The notes under the pieces: model-generated
Database searches by the model: none
The model's input: the letters and a program-made list of their open reading frames with translations, nothing else
What the model was told of the DNA's origin: nothing
Origin: Theocolax elegans
Lineage: Eukaryota; Arthropoda; Insecta; Hymenoptera; Cerocephalidae
Assembly: GCA_026168455.1 (NCBI GenBank)
Contig: CM047426.1
Span: 90,113,986 to 90,177,985 of the forward strand
Reading direction: 5' to 3'
DNA: 64,000 bases
Shown here: positions 35,001 through 46,300 of the stretch, in pieces
Layout: every line of letters starts with the position of its first letter
Numbering within the stretch: the first letter of the stretch is position 1
Translations under genes and position numbers: made by a program

Positions 35001-35613
35001 TGCTTCGATTGAATTATTATTTTTGAATTTAGATAGATAAATTTTTTGTGTCATGAACGCAGTATTTATTTCGAAGTAATGTTAGATCTTGGTGAATAAA
35101 TCACACTTTTATTTTAGCTGGACGTTTTGAAGACTTTTCGCCATTATTATCTTTAGGCTTTATTTATAAAAATGAATAATTTGTTATATTTTACTTACTA
35201 TTCGTCAATATTTAGAATATTTAACATTAAAATTTTGATCGTAGCATCACTGAGTCGTAACACTGATAATAAAATAATATTGTATAAAATCATTTTATCA
35301 ATAAAGGTATAGCTTGAAGATGATAGTAAAAAGTTATTGAAACGTCACCATCTAATTAAAAGTATGATTTATTCGCAAAGATCAAACAACGTTCCTTCAA
35401 AATATTTTTAAAATTTACTCTCTAATATGCAATTTACATATGCTGGTTATTTTATACATATTAAACATTTTGCCTACCTTCTAGATGATTACAAGAGAAC
35501 CCTACAACAGTGGAAATATTCTTGTAAACAAAATAATCGAGAATGAATTGATTTTCAATCTTAGCGTATACCGAGTATAATAAGTAATATACAACTAAAT
35601 AATTTATATGCAT
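31885..35613 (-). CDS. Ionotropic receptor, IR75 type, copy B
   Basis: Nine coding exons: 35613-35478, 34964-34792, 34647-34333, 34186-34056, 33916-33755, 33688-33474, 33387-33173, 33104-32839 and 32092-31885, giving 606 residues. Exons 2-8 have exactly the same lengths as in copy A, so the two arose by tandem duplication. Signal peptide (MHINYLVVYYLLYSVYA), S1, TM1 (WIALLLFTIFCVIIF), pore (LLTIGAFMQQG), TM2 (FFFILIFGLLIYNFY), S2 (NREICELMEVHV) and TM3 (PHLLLLLIGTIFA) are all present. Exon 3 is the most similar part (the MYDELxFWLILGSDLSN block is nearly unchanged). Oddities: intron 3 uses a GC donor (AAG|GCAAGC) where copy A uses GT, and intron 8 carries a TTAA-flanked inverted-repeat element. 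Likely an olfactory channel subunit, by family. Confidence 0.85.
32179..32559. mobile_element. TTAA-flanked MITE in IR copy B intron 8
   Basis: 381-bp element with terminal inverted repeats GGGATGTCGGACC/GGTCCGACATCCC, flanked on both sides by TTAA (32175-32178 and 32560-32563), the target duplication used by piggyBac-type transposases. Internally it has a diverged direct repeat (AACGTCAAGCCCTT at about 32257 and 32433; TTTGGGTTGAAAG twice). No ORF, so non-autonomous. Confidence 0.75.
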
Positions 35614-36003
35614 TTTGCTTCTCGTTAAGCTGCACGTTTGTTACAATTAAACTTTATAATTCCAAATGCGTATATACCTACCTATTGATTTCCTATGCAA
35701 TTATTATAAGAAATCAATGTTTCTTAAACTTTCATCGATTCTTAGTAAAGTACTATAGTTGCTTATAATTAATCGAATTATTAATTTTAACTTAATACTA
35801 AACATCGCATTGACTGAAAATATACAAAAAAATAATTAGAAAGAATAGGAAATTTTAAATCTTCATCGCATTGGGTAATTCCTAATGATTACTATTATCT
35901 GAGCAGAATTATAAAAAAATAAAGATTACTTTGTATGTATACTAGTAGCAGATAAAGAATATCACATTCGGTCAGTATACGTCTTAGTGCCTATGTAGTC
36001 AAG
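35614..36003. promoter_or_regulatory. Divergent spacer between IR copy B and the first M13-like gene
   Basis: 390 bases between two start codons on opposite strands. It must contain both 5' UTRs and promoters. AT-rich; no specific motif recognised. Confidence 0.45.
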
Positions 36004-39000
36004 ATGCTGTTAATATATTCACTTATGTAAGATTTATTTATTTTCTTAAACGTAACAAATATTTAAACGTAAATATCTACATTTTATTAAAATTTTTAGT
36101 GTTTTATTCGCCACATTTGACTGTACTTTGTCGCTGAGTAATGCAGTAAATAATTGTACTACGATAGATTGTCAATTATTAAGTGAGTATTATTATTATG
36201 CATCGCATTAATGATTCGTGTATGTATTAAAACTCATAACCTATTTCACATAATTTGGGACAAGCCTGCGGGTTGACTTTGTAACAAAATACATTCAATT
36301 TTAACAAACAATAATTTTTTTTATAACAATTAAAAACATTTCTTAATTTTTTAAACAAATTATATATTATTATTAACTTTTATTTAAAATTGTTAAGTCA
36401 ATTTATGTGTAATACAACTATTTTAATTAATTATGAGACTCTGTAATTTCATTTTTTTCTATAATGGACTTACAGGAAGATATCTCAAGAACCATTTCAT
36501 TGAATAGGCTGAAACAGTAACTTTTAAATATGATTTTAATCCACTTGAATGGAACAGAATTTCAATAAACGTATAAATATTTATTTAAAAAAAATGATTT
36601 AGCTGTTTTTTACACAATTTTTGAATTTTTTAAATAATTTGGTAAGAATAATTTTTTATCCCAATTTTAACACAGTCTATTCGACAAGTGGATTAAGATC
36701 ATAATTTAAAGTTACAGTTCGAGCCTATTCACTGAAGTGGTACCTGAGATATCCTATGGTAAGTCCATTATGAAAATCATAATACGGAGTCTCATAATTA
36801 ATTAATATAGTTTTGTATATATATCAAAAAGTGATTTACTTTTTAGTTCAATTAAGTGATTTTTCACTTTCATTACTCAACTGAATTTGGCGAAAAAATA
36901 TAATTTTGTATATGAAAAAATAAAAAAAAACTTTAAAAATCGTGGATCTCATTTTAAAAACAAAAATTGCTTTTTAATTTAGACACTCGATTTTTGAATA
37001 TTGAAGCCTATTATATTATTCAAGTATAATAATCAATTTGTTTTAATTTTTGCAGATAATATTATCACAAGCCAACTCGATAGTGAAGCAGACCCTTGTA
37101 AAGATCCATTTACGTTTACATGTAAAAATGACAAATTTGGATTTTCTCAAAAGGCAAATATGGATACAAATCCAATTATTTTGTTTAAATCAGATGCGTT
37201 AAAAGATTCTATAATCAATTATTTGAACGGTAATGGTTAATGTATTGATTGAAAATATTGGAAATACAATCGTATATTATACTTACATGACTTTTTTTAA
37301 TGGCGGATTTTATTATAAATTTTAGGTACCGGTGATAATTTAAAAGATGAGTTAAAATCTATAAAAATAGAAAGTCAGCTTTTTCAACAATGCATGAAAT
37401 TAGGTACGTTATTGCAAACATTTAAAATTATATTAATGTTTAGTAGATAAGCATCATTTTTACCTTGATAGAATCACTGAGTTAAACGTTTAATTTAACT
37501 TAACATTTTTTACACTTTCACCAAAAACTAGTAAAAACGCTTTCATTTGTTTACAGATAACGCATCCTTTACGCAAAAAGTAAAGGATTTCGTCGACGAG
37601 CACGTTTTATCCAGTAAATCGGATAAAAAATGGCAAATGATCGATGAAAATATTAGTAAATTAGGATTAGGTAACATTTTCTTTAATATCAAAGTAATGC
37701 GCAATCCTTTGGATTCTCATAAAAATATGATCACGGTAAAAAACATAAAATTACGTATAATTATTAATAAAGAAAATGAAAACAATCTAAAATAAAAATA
37801 TTTGTGTTTACTATTTACAGTTAGAACCGCCAAAGGCTGTGTCGACAATTTGGAGGTTATTAGTCGCTCAATTGAAATCTCCAGAAATCTTGGCGGATAG
37901 CAAATTAGCTTCCACACTTGCTGTTTACGCAGAGGTAATATATTTTTAATTAATTTAATAATTATATATTAAACGATGTGAGTGGTTCTTTACGTTGCAG
38001 TTGTTCCTTGGCAGTTTGAATTACAATTTCTTTGGAGGATTAGAAGATACACAGCATATCATACGCGATATGATTGAATTGAATAAAAAAATAAATTACA
38101 CTGATTTTGATACAAGCAACTATTCCCACGCAATTGTAAATATCGGGGAATGGGATGAAATTTACAACACAAGATATGTGTTTCATGAAAAAGCTAAGGT
38201 GTAATATCATTTTCTTTCTTGTTTTTTGAAAAACTATATAAATTAGGAAACCTAATTTGTAATTAACAATATAATTTTAGATAAATTGGAAAAAAGTCAT
38301 GGCAGACACTTTTGGCCAAGTTGATATTGATGTACAGTATAACGATTTAATATTCATAAAAAATAAGCGGTACTTTATGGAACTTGGGAAATTTTTATCT
38401 GTAGTTAATGAAGCAGATCTTGGTAAAGAAATAAATTATTTTAACGCAAATAAAATTTTATGTATTTACTTTTATATAAGAGTTTTTTTTTCATTTTCTA
38501 GTTGACGTGATGCTGATATTTTTCAAAATAAAATATTTTGCTTTCAACAATCTACCATCAATCAATAGTGACGATGACATGCAAATAAATCCTTCAGATT
38601 TGCAACTAGTGGTGAAAAGCAAATTACTTAATAAAAGGTAAATTATTTACTTTATGTTATAATTGCAGTATTCATAAGTATACATTTTATATAAATATAA
38701 TTGTAATCGGATCTCAAAGCTAATAAAAAATAAAAAATTTTTATTAAAAGTGTTTTAATAAGAAATTGTTTAGGCATCTTTAAATGGGAAAAAGTGTGAA
38801 ACATTTCCAATAATTCTTTATAAGGTTATCGTAAATCTAAATATTGACGGGACGAAAGGGAACGGACGAAGAATTGCCATCAAAGTGAATTTTTTGATCC
38901 AGCAAAGTTGACGTAACATTTCTTCTAAAAAATAAATATATTAGTTCATTAATTATTTAAATAAATTACATTGAATATTATATGATATCGTTTAGCAAGT

Positions 39001-40995
39001 AATATGATTTTTTGATTGTTGGACATCTCTTTAAGCGAAAATCGTCGTTTTATAAAATTATGCTTTATTTTACTAAAATAGGATGTAATAAATAAATTTC
39101 TCATGTTTTATAAATTTTTTATAATTTCTATGTATATAAAATTAAATTCCAGAGAATATTACTGTATATTGGAAACGCCACTGTACGGAGTGACTTATAA
39201 ATTATTTAACATTTGGTCTCAAAGTAGTAATGCTACCGTAAGTGTATATATAATTAACAAATTTTATATTTGATATAACGATATAAATTAGCATTTTATT
39301 TGTTTTAGCTTCGACGACAGGAAATTTTAAATCGAATAGTAGAAACCATGAAAGAGGAAATTAATAAGTTGGATCAACTTTCGATAAGTGATAAATTATA
39401 CTATACCGCTAAAATAAATGACGTTACTGCAAATTTGGTAGAATATCATTTGAACGAAACTTTTGTTTCAAATTATTATGGAAATGTAAGTGTTATTTTT
39501 GTAATTAACAAATTCATGGTTGCAAAATGTATCTAAATACTTACTTAATATGTATAATTCTCAGTACGGATTGAGTGATAACTACGTGGAAAACATAGTG
39601 AACTATCATAAAATAATATTACTCAAAGATTTAAGAATGTTGAGAGATGCAGCAGAGTATGTATATAAATAATAATTTTATATAAATAATGTACGTATTT
39701 AAATCATATTTTATTATTATTTTTCAGCGATTCAATGAAATATTTACCTCTCAGTATAAACAATTTAGAAAATCTTCGTGATCAATTATGTATGAATAGT
39801 TGTTATTATGGATAAAAGTACGCCTTTTCCATTTTTTATTTATATATATATTTAAATGTATTATTTGTTTTAGTTAAAATTATGTTCCACAGTGAGATTT
39901 TAAATGACGAATTACTAATTTATCAATTTAACGTTTTGTGGAAGTAAGTATGATTGGATACAAACATTTCTTTTCTATGTGTAACTTAGTGACTTGTATG
40001 TAAACAGTAAATAATTTGAATAAGTAAATAGAAATTCGAAAAATAAGTAACGGTAATCGTATAGAATGATTACAAAAATTGAAGAGAAATATATTAGCAT
40101 AAAATTTTTTATTTATATTAACATTTCTTTTAATTGATGTCTGACTAGTTTTTATACATTTTATTATTAGAGAATATCAATACGGGACTTTCGGTGCAAA
40201 TGCAGCAAGTTTTATTTATAAAGCAATTAATGAAATTCAATTGGACAACGGTGTGTAAATAAGTAATTTTATATAGAGTTTAACTTCTAGAAGTATCTAA
40301 AAATTTTTGTATTTTAGATGGTGCATATCAATTTTACCATTTTCTCCCAGTATCAGTTATTACCAAACCAAATAAAGTTTTGGATTGTTTGAAAGATAAT
40401 CATGACACTTACTATAAAGAGGTAATCATTTTTAAAAAATGATGAAATAGATCGAATATGTATCGTATAATTAATCGTTTAAATACTACAATATTTATAA
40501 ATTACAGAAAATCAAGAATGACGTACTTACGCACTTTTTTCAAAATGTGATGCTAGAGCTTATTGAAATGTACGAAAAATCATTTGGAAGATTTTTCGTT
40601 ATAGATGATATTGTAAAATCATTTGGTGCTTCAATTGCCCATAGAGCTATGCAGAATGATACATATAATAATTTGAAAGAAACCGATCATAATAAATTAT
40701 TAAATGAATTATCCTTAACAAGTAGTCAACTATATTTTTTGACTTATGCAAAGGTGAGATCACTCGTAATTCTTAATTACATTTACATCAATATTTAACT
40801 TTTTTTTACATATTCTCTATTATAATAAGTAAACATTTTTTTCAGATGGAATGTTATAGATTTTTATCAATTATGGGTATACCAGAGGTTCTATTAAAAT
40901 CAGATGTATATACACAAGAATTTAAATGTGTTAAAAAAACTGTAGAATGTATAAAATATTTATTCGATAACAAATCTTATTACTACAAACAATAA
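36004..40995 (+). CDS. Secreted M13 (neprilysin)-fold protein, catalytically dead, copy 1
   Basis: Eighteen coding exons: 36004-36026, 36100-36182, 37056-37229, 37326-37403, 37557-37735, 37821-37934, 38001-38198, 38281-38422, 38502-38637, 39153-39237, 39309-39485, 39565-39656, 39728-39789, 39874-39943, 40171-40250, 40318-40421, 40508-40753 and 40846-40995, giving 730 residues, the usual M13 length. Signal peptide (MLLIYSLIVLFA), then the family pattern CTTIDC...DPCKDPFTFTC, and near the C-terminus SLTSSQLYFLTYAK. The HExxH position is FIYKA (about residues 552-556, after YGTFGANAAS). The Glu-xxx-Asp site reads DDIVK (about 632-636), the substrate-binding Asn-Ala-Tyr motif is absent, and the terminal Cys-x-x-Trp is gone. 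All splice sites and phases are intact, so it is a gene rather than a decayed one. Role unknown. Confidence 0.82.
36423..36806. mobile_element. Inverted-repeat element (MITE-like) in M13-like copy 1 intron 2
   Basis: About 380 bases with long imperfect arms (~130 bases each). The left arm starts TTAATTATGAGACTC and the right arm ends GAGTCTCATAATTAA. Inner matching blocks include TAATGGACTTAC, GATATCTCA, TGAATAGGCT and AATCCACTTG with their reverse complements. Flanks are TTAATTAA-like on both sides, so the exact target duplication (TA or TTAA) is ambiguous. No ORF. Confidence 0.65.
38638..39152 (+). other. Largest plain intron of M13-like copy 1 (intron 9)
   Basis: 515-base AT-rich intron between canonical splice sites, with no recognised element or exon. 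Confidence 0.6.
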
Positions 40996-41200
40996 AACGA
41001 AAAATTTTGATAATTGATCGTAAGATAACCGAACTGGTAATCATTCTCTTTTTCATACTTTATTATGTTATTAAAAATTTTAATAATTTCATTATAATGT
41101 AAAAAAACTTCGCTATTGTAAAATTATGTTAGTTTTCTACAGTCAAACATTAATTTTATAAAAATTATATATATATAAGATCTTGCATATGAGTGATATA

Positions 41201-41206
41201 AATAAA
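41201..41206 (+). other. Polyadenylation signal, M13-like copy 1
   Basis: AATAAA about 206 bases after the stop codon in AT-rich sequence; a plausible transcript end. Confidence 0.4.
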
Positions 41207-41810
41207 TATAGAGACTACAATTATATAAAGTAGATGTGTACATGTATTATTTTATTAGTCACATTATACAATTGCTGTTATTCGTACATTAATATAATAA
41301 TCGGAAATAATGTACATTTCTCTTAGTCTACAAATTATTGTATCAGCAAATGTTATTACACCAAAGCTCCATAATATTTGATTAAAATACACACATAATA
41401 TTTACATTAAAATTAAAAAGATCAGCTCGCAAGATTTTGTTGTACAGATTTATATATAGATATCGCACGTTAATTCCTAAAGCAGCGTAATTAGGAAAAC
41501 TTAAAATCTAACGCATAAGTAATAAATGTCGTTTCCATATAAAATAAGTCATCGTCAGCGCAGACGATTAAAATTACACACTAAAACGCGCCATTACGTA
41601 AAATTAAAATTACGATGTTGTAATACGATACAATAAAATTAAAATAGCTTATAATTAGTGTCATTGTGATGTACATTTAAAAGACTATACGAATGCCACG
41701 ATACATTATTATTGTATTATTATTATTATTATTATAATATTAGTCGTTATATGTTAAGCCGTCCATAAGTGTCTGGGTCGTTCGAGATATGATCATTTGA
41801 AATAATTTGT
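41207..41810. other. AT-rich spacer
   Basis: No gene recognised. Contains a short TTA-triplet run near 41706-41742. It could be the 3' UTR of the minus-strand ORF at 41811-42131. Confidence 0.4.
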
Positions 41811-42131
41811 TTATAATTTCTTACTTTCGATCTTGGATACGGTGATTTTCCAAAATTTAAGACCATCGCGTAGCGACAACGATCCATTATTGAAATCCTT
41901 GGGTAAGGTTGATTCTGCTCTTCGTAAATCTTGATTTTTACAACCATTTGTCGGTGATGATGAAGGATTATTCTTTCGTGAGTTACGTTCGAGTCGACGT
42001 AATATACGGCTTATTTTGCGATACGCTGCGACGGTCGCGAAACTGTCCTTCCTATCGACAGCCTTCGATAGGACGCGGGTTGCTCTAACCGCTTGACCTT
42101 CGAGGCCTCGAAGTCGGGTTCCTGGCTCCAT
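41811..42131 (-). CDS. Unrecognised small basic protein, single exon
   Basis: 106-codon ORF with an ATG at 42131 (MEPGTRLRGLEG), rich in Arg, Lys and Ser and in GC-richer codons than its AT-rich surroundings, which argues for real coding. The first ~50 residues form a plausible amphipathic helix (LSKAVDRKDS...AYRKISRILRRLERN); the rest is low-complexity and polar. There is a faint resemblance to the N-terminal helix of proteasome subunit PSMD3/Rpn3, which I do not trust. No signal peptide or membrane segment. It sits alone between the two M13-like genes, on the opposite strand, with GC-richer upstream DNA (42132-42260) that may be its promoter. Function unknown; it could also be the first exon of a longer gene or a retrocopy fragment. 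Confidence 0.4.
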   Translation of the reverse strand: MEPGTRLRGLEGQAVRATRVLSKAVDRKDSFATVAAYRKISRILRRLERNSRKNNPSSSPTNGCKNQDLRRAESTLPKDFNNGSLSLRDGLKFWKITVSKIESKKL

Positions 42132-42259
42132 TTCGCCTGTCAACCTGTATCCACTGTGGCAAGTTTCGTTCTGAGCTTACTCGAGCCTTCGAGCCTTCCT
42201 TAAAGTCTTCGACACCTTTTGAGGGGAGGGTCCACATTATTCGGTTTGATAGTGGGGGT

Positions 42260-43342
42260 ATATGCTCGGGGATCGTAATTTCATTTGAATCTTAGACCAA
42301 ATATTACATCTTCTTAGATATTATATTATAAAATTATTTAAAATCCTTTTTATTCTAATATTCATAATAAAATCCGTAATAAAAAATTGTTATAGATGAA
42401 TATAAAACGAGATAGAGTTAATAAATGTATATTTCACATGAATAATAAATATTTCAAGAATATAATCTGTATTCCTTTAATAAATATTTCATTTTTCTTG
42501 TGATATTAATGATTTATTTAAAAATTGTAACGGTTCTTTTCAGTAGTTATACGTGTTTCATATACAATTTATACGAACGATAACTACAAAAGATGCTTAT
42601 ATTCGTATAAATAAAAAAAATACATAGATAGATTAGTTAGTAAATAAATCATTAAATGTATATATACTCTTTGTAAAATATAATATCTTTATCAATGCTG
42701 ATAAATTCGTTTCTTGCAAACTAAGTTTATTATTATTTTCTTATACGTATATACTTTCCTCTCAAACTTTTGTCTATATAATCGTATACACAATTCTAAA
42801 TCAAACGAAAACAATATGTTTGTAAGCTCCCTGCGAGTAAACATCAAAATTTGTGTTTACAATATATGTACATAAAGTCAATTAGAAATAATAAATATAT
42901 GTATATTGCGCGCAAATATTACAAAAAATTATTCTTAATACTTTCAAATTTTCAAGTTTACGTTTCAAAGTTAAACAAATAATTTTATTATAAAGCGATG
43001 TAAAATTTTATTTAACTTTTATATTGTTAAAATACATCTATACGAGTACAACAATGTATCGTTTTTTTAAAATTAATTTAGGTAACATTTATGCTTACAT
43101 ACGTACAATAGGGAAAAGAAATATTATAGAAACGAAATGTTATTTACATATTTATCTTAAAACACATCATTTTCTTGACAATAGCATCATGTTCGCCGGT
43201 TCAAAAGTTATTGAATATCAACGCGTGTTACGGTTAATTGAATGCGCGATAACTGGCTTTAAGATTATGATGTGTGAAGGAAGATTCGCACTCCGCGCTA
43301 TACTTACTGTTTTCATTAGAGTGCCGTCGAAAACATAGAATC
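42260..43342. other. AT-rich spacer and 5' region of M13-like copy 2
   Basis: No supportable gene. The last ~150 bases (43190-43342) are GC-richer and contain CpGs, and probably represent the promoter/5' UTR of the M13-like copy 2 gene. Confidence 0.45.
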
Positions 43343-46300
43343 ATGTGGTATCGCGTGCTTTAGTAAGTCTTTTATGTATTTTATTATATTATTTAACGTG
43401 CATTATTGATTATTCTACAATATATATTTTTTTTGTTTTTTATACAATTCACTTGCTTATGTAAATGTAATTTATTTCGCTGAAAAGGTAATATATATAC
43501 GTGTTTAAAGTACAACATAACCCTGACGATGTATAAATTATTTAATCTCTCTCTCATTCGTTTTTTTTAACAAGATTCATAATTTTATTGGCGTATTAGA
43601 ACACTTGTCAATAATATAATAATTCATTTTTATTTCGAATTGTTATAATCTAAATATAGGAATTTTCATTATCGACTACAATTAATATAATTTTATGTTA
43701 ATAAAGTACATTACTTATTATGCGTACAATTTTAGTAATATAAAAATGTATTAATTCCTCGCGTATTATTTATTGTTACTTATAAATTTCAGTGTCGGAA
43801 CAATCGTATTTGTGTGTTTACACATTGTAATCAGTTTGGAACGTAATAAGTGCACCAGTACTCAATGTAAACTCGTCCGTAAGTATAATATAATAATAAT
43901 TATAATAATTATTATTATTATTAGTATTATTATTATATTGTTATTATTATATAACTTATCTATAATATTGATTTCTATTTTATTTTCTAAATTTAATAAT
44001 TATAAGCTCTATTTGTATGCAGATGAATATATTATCGATGAAATAAATAAAAAGGGATCTCCTTGCGAGAATATTTATTCTTACATATGTAAAGAGGATC
44101 AGACCGCTTATCGTAAATTGTTGCTCGAATCGGGTAAAGACATAATTAATAAACCGATACAATTGCATAAATCTCTCCTACACTACTTAAATGGTAGGCA
44201 TATTATTATTTTATTATATAGTTTTTTTCAATAATTATGATTTTTCGATGGTGTTTATAATTTTTCTTTACTAGTTACTGATGAACCCAGCGACGACGAG
44301 TTGAAATCTTTAATTATTGAACGAAAATTGTTTCAGCAATGCATGAAACTTGGTACGTACATGTTTCAATTATTAATATTATATTTTAAGGTAAAATTCA
44401 AAATTTTGTGCAAAACGTGTATTAATTCTAGATAATAAATGTTTAATTATTTAAACTTTGTGTACAATAATTAAACTACATATGTACTTATAAAAAATAG
44501 TTTTGGTATATTTTTTATGCTCAACCTGTTAATTATTTTTTAATCAATACATTGTAAGTTTCTGATTACGAAGAGTATAATGTATATAGTAGTACAGTGT
44601 TGTAAAAATAGAAAGAAAATTGTAAAATATATATAGAGAAGAAAAGTGTTTAATCAGGTATACTTTGTTATTTCAGGAGAAGATCAAGCGGGCGAAGGCG
44701 CTAATTTAACAAAATTCACTATGAATTCACTGATAAACAAATTTACTGAGATGTCGAAAAAAGAAAATTGGCAAACTATCGATAAGGAAATGTACTCCTT
44801 AGGTTTGTCGTATTCATTCTTTGATATCAGTGTCGTCAAAAATCCTGAAAAACCAGATAGTAATATAATATTGGTATGAAAATTATTTATTATTCAAATT
44901 TTTTAGATCTCAACATATTTCTATTATCTATTTTTATTCTAGATACAACCTCCATATATATCATCAATGTTATTTGGACGTATACGTGACATTATGTATG
45001 GTTTTACGTTAAGAGAAAAAAATAACACAGACGAAATTGATCAGATACAGAAATTTACAGAATTTCTCGCAGTGGTGCAGTATTCACTATTAATATACAA
45101 GAAAATACTTGTTATCAACGTATTTAATTATTCTACATCTTATTGCAGATCTACGCTGACAATAATCATGATGGTGTTTATGGAAAATCATTGAATGAAA
45201 TAATGAGTTTACAAAAATGGAAAGAAATGTACAGTTCGAGCTATCTTGGACTTAGTGATCTTAAGGTAAATGTTTATAATTTTTCGCTAATATTATTAAT
45301 AAATATGAAATGAATAATTAATAATAAATCGACAGATGGATTATGGAAAAGTAGTCGATGTAACTGCTACACAAATTAACGTCAGTTTAGGAGGTAAGCA
45401 AATTACCCACGTGGATAAAGGTTTGAGCGTTTTAAAACTTTATTCTGCAATGTCATCATCGACACCTAGATACATTATAGACAACTTCATAACATCTCCC
45501 AATCTCACATATAAGGATCCAGAAAATGATTCTTCGGCGGAGGTAAGTTCTTTTTTGTATCATTTTTATTGAAATAAATTTTTTAATGTAATTCTAATGA
45601 TAAAACATAAAAAGTATAATACAATAACTGTATTAAAAATTTGTATTTCATGAGAAAAATATTGTAAAAATGACTATAGTTTTTCGTAATCACATACAAA
45701 CAATGTCCAAAAAATAACTACAGTTATAATAAAAGTTAAGTGGATTGTAAAACAAATTTTCTATTGTAATTTTCTTTTATTTTGATAGTATGTGATTTAC
45801 TGAAGATTATGGTAATTTTTAATCATATATTTTTCTCCGTGTATTACTAAGGCACCTTAATTATCGTTACTTCCAGATAAAATGGACAGAGATTTTAAAT
45901 GAAACATTCAAAAATGTAAACATTACGGTTGACGACCAAGAAATTATACTGGTGAAAAATAAACCATTTTTTATGAATCTTGCAAAGCTGCTAGCAGTGA
46001 CACCGAACAAAATTATAAGTAATTCAATAATTTATAGAAAAATAAATTTTTCATAACGTTTTTATATAAATGTCTTAAATATTTTTTCAGCGGGTTACGT
46101 GTTACATAAATTTCAATACAAACATTTGAGATACACCGATTGGAATCGAGTACCTTCAATGGAAGATTCGTTAAATAAGTTCGTACATAAATTTTAAAAA
46201 AATTTTTAGTAACAAAGATTATCTACCAATATTAATGAGAATAAGAATATTTACAGATTGCAGTTCTGTAATTTTGAAACTGAGCTTTACGGTGCTTCTT

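Noticed and set aside
43024..43338. 104-residue plus-strand frame upstream of M13-like copy 2
   Set aside because: No coding character and no splice connection; covers the probable promoter and 5' UTR.
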